A DNA stretch of 64,000 nt from an uncultured Selenomonadaceae bacterium. Its GTDB lineage: Bacteria; Bacillota; Negativicutes; Selenomonadales; Selenomonadaceae. The notes beneath the pieces were generated by a model that was not told where the DNA came from, made no database searches, and saw nothing but the letters and a program-made list of their open reading frames with translations. The stretch lies in the NCBI GenBank assembly GCA_905235685.1, contig CAJOMO010000009.1, forward strand, positions 24,425 through 88,424, given 5' to 3'. The translations under genes and the position numbers were made by a program. Shown one piece after another: positions 34,515-43,137 of this stretch. Within the stretch, counting starts at the first letter, position 1; each line of letters opens with the position of its first letter.

Positions 34515-35400
34515 GCTTAAGAAAATCTTCAAAAATATCGTTGTCAAGTTCGACTTTGCGCGCAGCGGCGGGCGGAGTCATATTTTTTTTGGCGTCAACG
34601 CCCGCGTAATTCAGCAGAAAATGAAATTCGCTGTAGCGCCCAATCGACTCCATCAGCAATTTATCTTCGTTGGTGACGTCGGCAGTACCGGCGGCGGCTT
34701 CGTCGAGAATATTTTTCGCGTAAGATTTGACAAGCGGCGTTAAATCAATCGCGGCGGAAACCGTTTCGTCAGTCTGCCTGTCAAAAGTCCACGTGCAAGT
34801 CAAATCAGTTGCGTTGAAGGCGGCGGTTAAGTTGTGCAAAAATTTTTTCTGCGCCAAAACTTCCGCCATAGACAGCGCCGTTGTATCCTGTTCGTCGTCG
34901 TATTCGCGCAGAGCCGCGGCAATTTTTTCGCCGCTCACCGTCACGGTGAAAATCCGTTGCGTGTTGGTTTCGCCGATAATTTCAACGGCTTTAATATTTT
35001 TCTGCAAATCAAGCAAATCAAAATTCGGCAAAGAAAATTTCTGCCACTTCGAGCCGCGCTGAACGTACAGAATCAAATTATCGTCGCGCTGTTCAAGGTA
35101 AAACGGCATTTTGTTAGCCGCCGCGCGGTTTGTTTCGGGGTTGATATATTCAAACGCCATATCGCCGCTCATTTTCAAATCGTCGCGCAGGACGCCCTGA
35201 GCGCTGATATCGACGTGAAAATTTGTACCGAAAAGCATAATGCTCTGATTAAAGGGGCGCTCATTTGGCGGCGTGGCAAGGTAAGTTTCTTCAAAAATTT
35301 TCTGCGCGGAAGGAATTTCTTCAGCCGTTGCATTCGCGCCGAAAATCAAAATCCCGCCCGTCAAAATCGCCGCTAAACTTTTTTTCAATTTAAAATTCAA
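34495..35400 (-). CDS. secreted protein of unknown function
   Basis: 301 residues. A signal peptide (LKKSLAAILTGGILIFGANA, cleavage likely after ATA) is followed by a soluble domain beginning EEIPSAQKIFEETYLAT. The composition and pattern resemble LolA/DUF6612-type periplasmic or cell-surface proteins, but I cannot assign a family. Start TTG at 35400, 6 bases after GAGGAGGG. It follows the long FtsA-like gene by 12 bases on the same strand, so the two are probably co-transcribed. Confidence 0.7.
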   Translation of the reverse strand: MNFKLKKSLAAILTGGILIFGANATAEEIPSAQKIFEETYLATPPNERPFNQSIMLFGTNFHVDISAQGVLRDDLKMSGDMAFEYINPETNRAAANKMPFYLEQRDDNLILYVQRGSKWQKFSLPNFDLLDLQKNIKAVEIIGETNTQRIFTVTVSGEKIAAALREYDDEQDTTALSMAEVLAQKKFLHNLTAAFNATDLTCTWTFDRQTDETVSAAIDLTPLVKSYAKNILDEAAAGTADVTNEDKLLMESIGRYSEFHFLLNYAGVDAKKNMTPPAAARKVELDNDIFEDFLKLMATAN

Positions 35401-35412
35401 TCAAAGCCCTCC

Positions 35413-37788
35413 TCAATCATTGCGGATAAAATCTTGAATGGTAAGCCTGCGCCGCAATTTCGGTTCGCGGCTATTTATCTGATTCGTCGGCATATCTGAA
35501 AGTTTCGCCGGAATTTCAATGCTGTTCGCCGTGGAAATAACCGTGCCGTCGGGCGACTTCAAAATCACTTCGAGGGTATCGCCATTTTTCATAGGCTCGG
35601 CAAAATCCGCGTGGACGCCGTTAACTTTAATTTCAAAACTCATGCGGCTGTCCGTTGGCGGCGGTTTGAAATCGACAGCCAAAAGCGCGTCGCTAACCGT
35701 GGCAACCTGTTTTGCGGATTTGCGATAACTTATCCGCGCGCCGTCGATAATCAGCGTGCTCATATTCGCGGGGCGGTTATTCACCGTCAAATCGATATTC
35801 GACACGGTCGGCACTTCGTACTCTTCGCCGCTGTAAAAAATTTTAATCGAAGAATTGACGCCCGACAAATTCAGCACGTCGGAAACGCGCGGGTTGTCAT
35901 TGGCGATATATTCAATGTTGTCGCCGTCGTGAACCGGCAAAGAAATTTTTGCCTCGACGTCATTCATTAAAATTTTCGGCGTGCAAGTGTAGCGCAAATC
36001 GCGCCCGTTCAGCTGATAGTGCAGTTTAAAATCGGTGGGCGAATATCCGGCAATTCTCAGCACTTCGCCAATCGTACTCGCCAGCGAAAGTTTGATATCG
36101 TCGCCGTCTTTCAAAATTTGTTCGGGCAAAGCCGCGTCGCCGTTGATAATGACTTTAGCCGTGATTTTAAAAATCTCGCCGTTGATTTTCACGGTGAAAC
36201 TCGGCAATTCGGGAACTACGTCGCTGATTTTCAAAACGGGCGGCTCACCGTCAGCGCCGCGTTCGATTTTAATTTTGCATCTATCCTCAAGCGGCGTCTC
36301 AAGTTCGGCGTCTTTGCCATTCATTTTGAGCGTTGCGAAAGTTCCCATACTGCCAGGGAAAAATTTTCTTTCGCCGTCCACCGTAACCATCAGCGCTAAA
36401 CCAGGTTTGCCGTTGAATTTTCTAAGCTGAATACCGGCGTTCAAAAGGGCGTCGCGAATCGTCAGCTGTTGGAAATGGAACAGCGCGTATTCGTCGTCAT
36501 TTATATAAACCGTCAAAAAGTGCAGATTATTAATCGAGGCGATTTTCAAAATACCAAGCGGCGTCACGGCGTCGGGCATACACAATTCTTTTGGAATGCT
36601 TGTGATACCGTCAACGACATCGGGCTTGCGGACGCCAACGCGCAATTCGGGCATATTTAAAGCCGCGGCAACGTATTTCTGAAGATTGGGCGTCAATGAG
36701 CCGCCGCCAACCAACATAACCGCTTGCGGAATATCATTGCCGTTGAGTTCCAAAATCGTCTGCGCAATTTCCGCCGCCAAATGAGTTATGCTGTCATTAA
36801 CCTCGCTGATAATTTCTTCGGCAGTCAATTCGTGCGTCGTACCCAAAATATCCGTGAAAGTCGAAGTTTCGCCGTTAGCCGCCCTGCGCTTAATTTCTTC
36901 GGCGATATTAAAATCCAGCAAAAATTTCTGACTGAGCGCCTCGGTAATTTCGTCGCCGGCAATTGGCACCATTCCGTAAGCAATGACAGAGCCGTTTTTG
37001 GTAATGGCGATATCGGAAGTTCCCGCGCCGATATCAACCAAAACTAAATTTAAATGGCGCATTGTGGGCGGAATTAAAACGTTGATGGCGGCGATTGGCT
37101 CTAAGGTTAACGCGCGCATTTCCAAATCGCAGGAACTTAAAGCAACCTGCATTGAATCAATGACTTGACGCGGCAGGAAAGTTGCGATAACTTTAGCCTT
37201 AGCTATTTTTCCGCGCTGACCGATTAAACTTTTCAGCTGAATGCCGTCGAGTTCGTAATTTATGACGCTGAACCCGACGCAATAATAACTGGTTTGTTTG
37301 GGAATTGTATTTGATTCGGCAAGTTTCGCCTGCGCGAGTTGGACACCGGCGAATTCCAAATTGTTTTGAATTTCGGGCGTGATAGCGCCGTGAATTTCCA
37401 TTTCGGCGTCCGCCGTCATAGTGTACAGGGCGCGACCGGCGGCGGCAACTGCTACGCTTTTCAAATCTTCGCCAATTTCTTCAACAAGTTCGTCACGCAC
37501 TTTTTCAATGACTTCAGCAACTTTCGGCACGTCGTGAATTTGACCGTCGAGCATGGCGCGGGTTTTGTGCTCTTCGCGGCGCGTGGCGATAATTTTTAAG
37601 AGACCGCTGGGTTCTTTTTCGGCAACGATACCGATAACGCTGCGCGTCCCGATATCCAGCGCGAAAATTTTTTCGGTGTCGGCTCTGTCAATTTTATTGC
37701 GCGTGGATTTATTTTGTGCGGGAGTTTTTTTAGTTTTGCCGCGTTTGGATTTATCGGCAGCGGTACTCTTAGTTTTTTTTACGGGCAT
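35413..37788 (-). CDS. FtsA-like actin-family protein with a long C-terminal extension
   Basis: 791 residues. After a Lys-rich tail (1-40) comes an FtsA/PilM-type actin fold (about 41-390): FALDIGTRSVIGIVAEK, LVLVDIGAGTSDIAITKNG and AVMLVGGGSLTPNLQ are the nucleotide-binding motifs. FtsA has about 420 residues and ends in a membrane-binding helix; here about 400 further residues follow, with repeated beta-rich segments (for example ISYRKSAKQVATVSDALLAV and GDTLEVILKS), ending in a basic stretch. Related long FtsA-like proteins occur in Clostridia and Negativicutes; their role is unknown. There is no ftsZ beside it, so it is not the standard division ftsA. Confidence 0.75.
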   Translation of the reverse strand: MPVKKTKSTAADKSKRGKTKKTPAQNKSTRNKIDRADTEKIFALDIGTRSVIGIVAEKEPSGLLKIIATRREEHKTRAMLDGQIHDVPKVAEVIEKVRDELVEEIGEDLKSVAVAAAGRALYTMTADAEMEIHGAITPEIQNNLEFAGVQLAQAKLAESNTIPKQTSYYCVGFSVINYELDGIQLKSLIGQRGKIAKAKVIATFLPRQVIDSMQVALSSCDLEMRALTLEPIAAINVLIPPTMRHLNLVLVDIGAGTSDIAITKNGSVIAYGMVPIAGDEITEALSQKFLLDFNIAEEIKRRAANGETSTFTDILGTTHELTAEEIISEVNDSITHLAAEIAQTILELNGNDIPQAVMLVGGGSLTPNLQKYVAAALNMPELRVGVRKPDVVDGITSIPKELCMPDAVTPLGILKIASINNLHFLTVYINDDEYALFHFQQLTIRDALLNAGIQLRKFNGKPGLALMVTVDGERKFFPGSMGTFATLKMNGKDAELETPLEDRCKIKIERGADGEPPVLKISDVVPELPSFTVKINGEIFKITAKVIINGDAALPEQILKDGDDIKLSLASTIGEVLRIAGYSPTDFKLHYQLNGRDLRYTCTPKILMNDVEAKISLPVHDGDNIEYIANDNPRVSDVLNLSGVNSSIKIFYSGEEYEVPTVSNIDLTVNNRPANMSTLIIDGARISYRKSAKQVATVSDALLAVDFKPPPTDSRMSFEIKVNGVHADFAEPMKNGDTLEVILKSPDGTVISTANSIEIPAKLSDMPTNQINSREPKLRRRLTIQDFIRND

Positions 37789-37807
37789 TAAAATTCACCT
37801 CGCTTTA

Positions 37808-37851
37808 AAAGGTTATTCAGTTTATTTCGCGAATTATTCAAAATAACCTTT
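37808..37851. promoter_or_regulatory. inverted repeat between divergent genes, candidate operator
   Basis: AAAGGTTATT (37808-37817) and AATAACCTTT (37842-37851) are perfect 10-base arms 24 bases apart, in the 90-99 base gap between the FtsA-like and FakA-like genes. The spacing of arm centres (about 34 bases) is roughly three helical turns. A dimeric regulator site is possible; so is a weak hairpin. Confidence 0.4.
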
Positions 37852-37887
37852 AAAACTTTTGGCAAATTTGAGAAGGCGGTGCTAAAT

Positions 37888-39126
37888 ATGACTGGCAATA
37901 GGGAAGTCATCACCGGCGGAGATTTTAAGCGCATGGTTTCCGGTGCGTACAGCGAATTTCTGCTTGAATACGAAAATATAAATTCACAACCTGGCGCGGG
38001 AACTTTACCAGGTACACACATTTTGCGAACGATGGGCGCAGCAGTTATGCCGCTTTCTGACGCCAAAGACGACAGCATAGGCGGCTTGAGTCGGCGGGTT
38101 GCAACGGCGGCTGTATTTGGCGCGCGCGGAAATGCCGGCGTAGTTTTGGCGCAAATGTTTCGCGGTATCGGTACCGGTTTAATGGGAAAATATGACGCGA
38201 CCGGCTCTGAATTTGGCAAGGCGTTTCAATACGGAATTTTGTACGCTCAGCGCGTTTTGCCGGACAAATCCGAAAATCCTTTCATAACGGTTGCTAAGGC
38301 TGTTGCTAAGGGCGCTTATCGCGCAGTGCGTGGCGGTATGCCGATTGCGGAGATTTTGGGCAAAGCAATTGAATCCGGCGAGAAAATTATTTCGGAAGCC
38401 GGAACGAACAATGCAAGCGCGAGCATTATGATTAGTTTTCTTAAGGGCTGCTTGAAGGGCTTGGACGGCAATTTTGTTTCGCCGACGGTTAGTCTGTCAT
38501 TGGGGCTCGGCACTCATAAAAATATGCCCGACCCGCGAAATGATTTGGTGCGCCCGTATTGCGTGCGGCTTAGAATTAAAAGTTCGAACAGCAATGTTCC
38601 GGAGCTTGAGCGGCAAATGAAGGACATCAGCAGTTTTTCAATGGTTGAACGAATGAGCGGCGGGATTGATATTCACCTGCACACGGATCACGTTGGCAAG
38701 GCGATTGACCAGGCGCTGGGCTGGGGGCAACTCAAAGACGTTAAAATTACGAATATGAGCGAGAGCCACGTTTTGCCGGTAAATGACGCGTTAGTGAAAG
38801 TGGCGGCGCTGGCTGTTGCCAAAGACGCTGACGAGGCGCAGAAATTGCAGGACGCAGGCGCAACAATTTTGGTTTCGGGCTCTGAAGAATCTTCGCCTTC
38901 GACCGCAGAAATTGTTGGAGCGGCGCATTCAGATTTGGCGTCAAGTTATGTTTTAGTTTCGTCGAGTCCGGATTATAAATTGGTTTTCAAACAGGCGAAA
39001 AAACTTTTGGGCAACCGCGTAGAGTTGGTTTTGGCTGAATCCTTCGAACAAGCCATTTCCGCATTAAAAAAATTTTCCAAAGCCCTCTCAGCCGTGGAAA
39101 ATGCTAATATCATGAATCAAATTTAG
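37888..39126 (+). CDS. DAK2/FakA-like protein lacking the catalytic aspartates
   Basis: Related to the fatty-acid kinase FakA, which phosphorylates acyl chains held by FakB. The conserved segment GARGNAGVVLAQMFRGI is present, but the Mg-ATP motif written NVFPVPDGDTGTN in FakA reads INSQPGAGTLPGTHI here, so both aspartates are gone. At 412 residues it is shorter than FakA (about 550). No DegV/FakB gene is adjacent. Probably a non-catalytic relative. I start at the ATG at 37888 (AAGGCGGTG upstream); a GTG at 37879 is the alternative. Confidence 0.75.
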   Translation: MTGNREVITGGDFKRMVSGAYSEFLLEYENINSQPGAGTLPGTHILRTMGAAVMPLSDAKDDSIGGLSRRVATAAVFGARGNAGVVLAQMFRGIGTGLMGKYDATGSEFGKAFQYGILYAQRVLPDKSENPFITVAKAVAKGAYRAVRGGMPIAEILGKAIESGEKIISEAGTNNASASIMISFLKGCLKGLDGNFVSPTVSLSLGLGTHKNMPDPRNDLVRPYCVRLRIKSSNSNVPELERQMKDISSFSMVERMSGGIDIHLHTDHVGKAIDQALGWGQLKDVKITNMSESHVLPVNDALVKVAALAVAKDADEAQKLQDAGATILVSGSEESSPSTAEIVGAAHSDLASSYVLVSSSPDYKLVFKQAKKLLGNRVELVLAESFEQAISALKKFSKALSAVENANIMNQI

Positions 39127-39127
39127 T

Positions 39128-39267
39128 ATCAGCATTTCTTTTCTCGAAAAGTACTAAAGAGCACGCTTTGCTACGCAAACCGCGCAACGCTGGCAAAGAA
39201 AAGGGCGGCGCGGGTTGTCACATCACGTGACAAGCGCGCCGCGGGGGCGCTCATCCTTGAGCGCCTC
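39128..39267 (+). repeat. modular palindromic repeat, copy 6 (alpha subtype with inserted segment)
   Basis: Begins 2 bases after the FakA-like stop. The loop of module 3 is enlarged by about 40 bases containing GCTTTGCTACGCAAACCGCG, the inverse of the insert in copy 3. Then GGCAAAGAAAA, GTCACATCACGTGAC, and GGCGCTC/GAGCGCC. Confidence 0.87.
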
Positions 39268-39272
39268 TAATT

Positions 39273-40559
39273 TTAGAAAATGTTTTTAACCACAATGGTT
39301 TGATCCCTGTTTGGACCAACCGACACAATGCCTAATTCAATGCCCGTAACTTCGGACATCCGCTCCAAATATTTCCGCGCATTCGCCGGCAATTTCTCAT
39401 ATTCGCGAATACCGCTAATGTCTGTCTTCCAACCGGCAAAACTTTCGTAAATCGGCTCAACCTGCGCGAAAACTTTTAAACTGGCGGGTACTTCATTTAT
39501 AACTTCGCCGTTCAATTTGTAACCAACGCACATTTTAATTTCGTCAAAATCATCGAGAATGTCAAGGCGCGTCACCGCCATATAATCAATTCCCGAAATT
39601 TGACCGGCATATTTCACAATGCACGCATCTAACCAGCCAGTCCTGCGCGGACGCCCCGTAACCGTTCCAAATTCATGACCAACTGCGCGAATCTTTTCGC
39701 CAATGTCATTCAGCTGTTCAGTCGGGAAAGGACCTTCACCAACCCGCGTACAATAAGCTTTGACAACGCCAACAACCGCATCAATCTTTTTCGGAGCAAC
39801 GCCCGCGCCCACGCACACGCCGCCAGATACCGGATGGCTCGCCGTCACGTACGGATAAGTTCCATAGTCAATGTCAAGCATCGTCGCCTGCGCGCCTTCA
39901 AATAAAATTTTCTTGCCCGCGTCAATCTGCTCATTCAGCAAAGCAATCGTATCGCATACGTAAGGCTTTAACCGCTCAGCATCTCCCTCATATTCGCGCA
40001 GAACTTTTTCATAGTCCAAAGGCGGCTGATTGTAAACTTTTTCCAAAATCAAATTCTTCTGAGCAAGTACGTCCTTCAAGCGCGCGGCAAATTCTTCTTT
40101 GTCGATGAAATCACAGACGCGAATACCAATCCTGTCGTCACGGTCAATGTAGCACGGCGAAATTCCGCGCCCCGTCGTACCGATTTTTTTTGCGCCGCGT
40201 TTTTGCTCCGATAAATTGTCAAATAGTTTGTGATACGGCAAAACCACATGCGCACGATTTGAAATTCTGATATTTGAAACGTCAACGCCGCGCGCCTTTA
40301 AATCCTCCATTTCGGAAATTAAAACTTGCGGCTCAATCACCACGCCATTGCCGATAACGCAAAGTTTTTCGCTGTACAAAATGCCCGAAGGTATCAAGCG
40401 CAATTTATATTCTTCGCCGTTCAAAGCGATTGTGTGACCGGCATTCGCACCGCCGCCAAATCGCGCGACAATGTCAGCCTGCTGAGCCAAATTGTCCACA
40501 ATCTTGCCTTTGCCCTCGTCGCCCCATTGCGAGCCAATTATTACCACGATTTTTGCCAT
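39273..40559 (-). CDS. purA: adenylosuccinate synthetase
   Basis: It joins IMP and aspartate, using GTP, in AMP synthesis. 428 residues with GSQWGDEGKGKIVD at the N-terminus, GGANAGHTI, GTTGRGISPCYIDR, and TGRPRRTGWLDA. Its ATG follows AGAGGTG. A strong promoter is at 40596-40624. Downstream lies palindromic repeat copy 6. Confidence 0.97.
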   Translation of the reverse strand: MAKIVVIIGSQWGDEGKGKIVDNLAQQADIVARFGGGANAGHTIALNGEEYKLRLIPSGILYSEKLCVIGNGVVIEPQVLISEMEDLKARGVDVSNIRISNRAHVVLPYHKLFDNLSEQKRGAKKIGTTGRGISPCYIDRDDRIGIRVCDFIDKEEFAARLKDVLAQKNLILEKVYNQPPLDYEKVLREYEGDAERLKPYVCDTIALLNEQIDAGKKILFEGAQATMLDIDYGTYPYVTASHPVSGGVCVGAGVAPKKIDAVVGVVKAYCTRVGEGPFPTEQLNDIGEKIRAVGHEFGTVTGRPRRTGWLDACIVKYAGQISGIDYMAVTRLDILDDFDEIKMCVGYKLNGEVINEVPASLKVFAQVEPIYESFAGWKTDISGIREYEKLPANARKYLERMSEVTGIELGIVSVGPNRDQTIVVKNIF

Positions 40560-40595
40560 TTCAATTTTGCACCTCTTGAAAATAAAATCACGTTG

Positions 40596-40624
40596 ATAAT
40601 AGCGCGCCGCCGATTGATTGTCAA
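40596..40624 (-). promoter_or_regulatory. purA promoter
   Basis: Minus-strand TTGACA (40619-40624), 17 bases, TATTAT (40596-40601), 37 bases before the start codon. I see no PurR box or purine riboswitch in the short leader. Confidence 0.85.
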
Positions 40625-40660
40625 TTAAAAAGCCGCGCCGTATGTATTCATTTTCGCAAA

Positions 40661-40689
40661 TTGACAGAATTTTTTTGTTTAACTATAAT
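40661..40689 (+). promoter_or_regulatory. consensus promoter of the alanine symporter gene
   Basis: TTGACA (40661-40666), exactly 17 bases, TATAAT (40684-40689): a perfect match, 32 bases before the start codon. Confidence 0.93.
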
Positions 40690-40721
40690 TAAGCCTGCAA
40701 ATTTTTTTGGGAGGTATACAA

Positions 40722-42140
40722 ATGGATTTATCGCAGCTATTAAACGACGTAAACGATTTTGTCTGGGGTCCGATAATGTTAACTTTGTTGGTCGGCACGG
40801 GCATTTTTTTAACCGTCCGTTTAAAATTTTTGCCGTGGATAAATTTAATCTACGCAATAAAAATGATACTGCAGCCGAAAAAGCAACATTCGGGCGACCT
40901 TTCGCCGTTCCAATCGTTAATGGTGGCGCTGTCGGCAACAGTCGGCACGGGAAATATCGTGGGCGTGGCAACTGCAATGGTTTTGGGCGGCCCAGGCGCA
41001 ATAGTTTGGATGTGGATAAGTGCGGCGTTTGGTTTGTCGACGAAATATGGCGAATCGGTTTTGGCGGTTAAATATCGCGAAAAAAATTCCGTGGGCGAAA
41101 TGGCGGGCGGTCCAATGTACGCCATGAAAAACGGTATCGGCGGAACATTCGGGCGCGCAATGGCGGCGGCGTTTGCATTTTTCGCTGTCTGCGCGTCATT
41201 CGGTATCGGCAATATGACGCAGGCAAATTCAATCAGCTCCGCCTTTCAATCCAGTTTGGGAATTGAGACGTGGCAAACCGGAATTGTGCTGGTGATTTGT
41301 TCGCTGATTGTTTTGTTGCGCGGCGTTCAATCTATCGGCAAAGTTTCAAGCTTTATCGTGCCGAGCATGGCGTTTTTTTATTTGCTGTTCACCGCAATTA
41401 TCATTATCAAAAATTATGCGAATATCCCTGCGGGTTTGTCAATGATGTTCCAAATGGCATTTTCTACTGAAGCGGTTGCGGGCGGCGTTGGCGGCTCAAT
41501 CGTCGCCACAATGTTAACGGCAATGCGTTGGGGCGTGGCGCGCGGCGTCTTTTCGAATGAGGCGGGCTTAGGCTCTGCGCCAATCGCGGCGGCGGCGGCT
41601 CGAACTGATCACGCGTCGCGTCAAGGCTACGTGAATATGACCGGCACATTTTTTGACACAATGATAATTTGTATGTTAACGGGCTTAGTTATCGCAAGCT
41701 CGGGCGTTTTGGGCTCGATTGACCCAGAGACGGGCAAATTGGTTTCGGGCGCGCCGTTAACGATTTTGGCGTTCAGCACGGTTTACGGTGAAGGCGCAAA
41801 ATACATTGTGTCGATAGCGCTGGCGTTTTTCGCTTATTCAACGATTTTGGGCTGGGAATATTACGGCGAAAAATCCTTAGAGTATCTTGTGAGCAATCGC
41901 GCAGTGATTTATGGCTACCGCGTAATTTTCAGCTGCATCACGTTTATTGGGGCGACGCAGACTTTGGACGTAGTTTGGAATTTTTCCGACACGATGAACG
42001 GCTTAATGGCAATACCAAATTTAATTTGCCTGCTGATTTTGAACAACAAAATTGCTGAAGAATGTTTTCATTATCAAAGCGAAATTGTTGAAAAGGAAAA
42101 GCAGGGCATTGAAGTTGACTATCACTTGCACCGCCAATAA
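40722..42140 (+). CDS. sodium:alanine symporter (AGCS family)
   Basis: Imports alanine or glycine with sodium. 472 residues and about ten membrane segments, with family motifs SLMVALSATVGTGNIVGVATA, GGPGAIVWMW, GGPMYAM, RGVFSNEAGLGSAPIAAAAA and GWEYYGEKSLEYL. The ATG at 40722 has GGGAGG 9 bases upstream; a TTG at 40707 would swallow that site. Single gene with its own promoter. Confidence 0.94.
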   Translation: MDLSQLLNDVNDFVWGPIMLTLLVGTGIFLTVRLKFLPWINLIYAIKMILQPKKQHSGDLSPFQSLMVALSATVGTGNIVGVATAMVLGGPGAIVWMWISAAFGLSTKYGESVLAVKYREKNSVGEMAGGPMYAMKNGIGGTFGRAMAAAFAFFAVCASFGIGNMTQANSISSAFQSSLGIETWQTGIVLVICSLIVLLRGVQSIGKVSSFIVPSMAFFYLLFTAIIIIKNYANIPAGLSMMFQMAFSTEAVAGGVGGSIVATMLTAMRWGVARGVFSNEAGLGSAPIAAAAARTDHASRQGYVNMTGTFFDTMIICMLTGLVIASSGVLGSIDPETGKLVSGAPLTILAFSTVYGEGAKYIVSIALAFFAYSTILGWEYYGEKSLEYLVSNRAVIYGYRVIFSCITFIGATQTLDVVWNFSDTMNGLMAIPNLICLLILNNKIAEECFHYQSEIVEKEKQGIEVDYHLHRQ

Positions 42141-42154
42141 CTTAAGCAATTAAA

Positions 42155-42267
42155 GAGGCGCGCACGGACGCGCGCCCGAACCCGCCCGCCGCTAATGAGC
42201 GTGAAGCGAATTATCCGGCGGGCTGTTTTTCTTTGCTAGGCGTTTCTTTTTTTAAAAAGAAATGCCG
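42155..42267 (-). repeat. modular palindromic repeat, copy 7 (beta subtype), overlapping a coding region
   Basis: Minus-strand order: GGCATTTCTTTTT/AAAAAGAAACGCC hairpin, AGCAAAGAAAA, ATAATTCGCTTCACGCTCATTAG, GGGCGCGCG/CGCGCGCCTCTTT. Module 3 and part of module 2 lie inside the ROK gene, whose stop codon is at 42211-42213. Confidence 0.86.
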
Positions 42268-43113
42268 TAATAAAGCTCCGATTAAATTTGCGTCGTTGCG
42301 GAATTTGCAGGGAACAATTTCAAGGTGCGGCAAATCGAACAGACAATTTTGATAAACTTTCTCCAAATTCGCACGAATGGCGCTGATAAAACTTTCCTGG
42401 GCGCTGATACCGCCGCCTATCGCAATTTTCTCGGGGTCGACGATAACTTGAATATTAAAAATCTGATTGGCAATGTGACGCGCGAATTTGTTTAGGCAAA
42501 CGACCGCGTCATTTTCATTTTCGGCAACCGCCTGGAAAAATTTTTCGCCGCTCATATTTTCCGTTGACAAATTTTTAATCTGCGCATATCCTTTCAGCAA
42601 ATCCGGCACATTCCCCAAATCGTGAAAAGTTTTATCGCCAACAACGCTGAAACAAACTTCTCCGGCTAAATTGTGCTTGCCCTTGTGCAATTCATGATTT
42701 TTTATAAACGCGCCGCCAATCGACGTACCAAAAATCATAACAAATCCGTCCGCCACATCAGCCAGTGCGCCCAATTTCGCCTCCGCCAACGCCGCACATT
42801 TCGCGTCATTTTCAATCGTAACTTTCGCGCCCGTAATTTTTTGAAGTTCCTCAACCACATTGCAGCCGTCATTGTACCGAAGAGCGCCGCTCGTTATGCA
42901 AAGCCCGTTGTCCGCGTCGATAATTCCAGGCAACGACATTGCAATTCCTTCAACTTCAGCCGGATTGTACAAAGCCGCAATCGTTTTGAAAAAATCTGCG
43001 CGACCGGTAAGCGGCGTAGAAATTTTCTCACCGCGCCGCAAAATTTCAGCGCGCTCATTCATAACCGCGGATTTTATAAAAGTCCCGCCAACATCGATAA
43101 CCAAAATATTCAT
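42211..43113 (-). CDS. ROK-family sugar kinase (glucokinase-like)
   Basis: Phosphorylates a hexose, probably glucose or N-acetylated sugar. 300 residues: VIDVGGTFIKSAVM (phosphate 1), MSLPGIIDADNG, ENDAKCAALAEAKLG, FGTSIGGAFI and the adenosine motif IGGGISAQ. The HxC zinc motif of classic ROK repressors/kinases is absent (GEVCFSVVG in its place). The last 17 or so residues (HFFLKKETPSKEKQPAG) are encoded by palindromic repeat copy 7 and are probably not part of the fold. Divergent from the ChrA-like gene. Confidence 0.88.
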   Translation of the reverse strand: MNILVIDVGGTFIKSAVMNERAEILRRGEKISTPLTGRADFFKTIAALYNPAEVEGIAMSLPGIIDADNGLCITSGALRYNDGCNVVEELQKITGAKVTIENDAKCAALAEAKLGALADVADGFVMIFGTSIGGAFIKNHELHKGKHNLAGEVCFSVVGDKTFHDLGNVPDLLKGYAQIKNLSTENMSGEKFFQAVAENENDAVVCLNKFARHIANQIFNIQVIVDPEKIAIGGGISAQESFISAIRANLEKVYQNCLFDLPHLEIVPCKFRNDANLIGALLRHFFLKKETPSKEKQPAG

Positions 43114-43137
43114 ATTCTTAACCTCCGAGGTGTTTTT

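Noticed and set aside
42673..43137. Long N-terminal extension of the ChrA-like frame
   Set aside because: It runs antisense through the ROK kinase gene; the ATG at 43138 with GAGGTG starts the recognisable family sequence.
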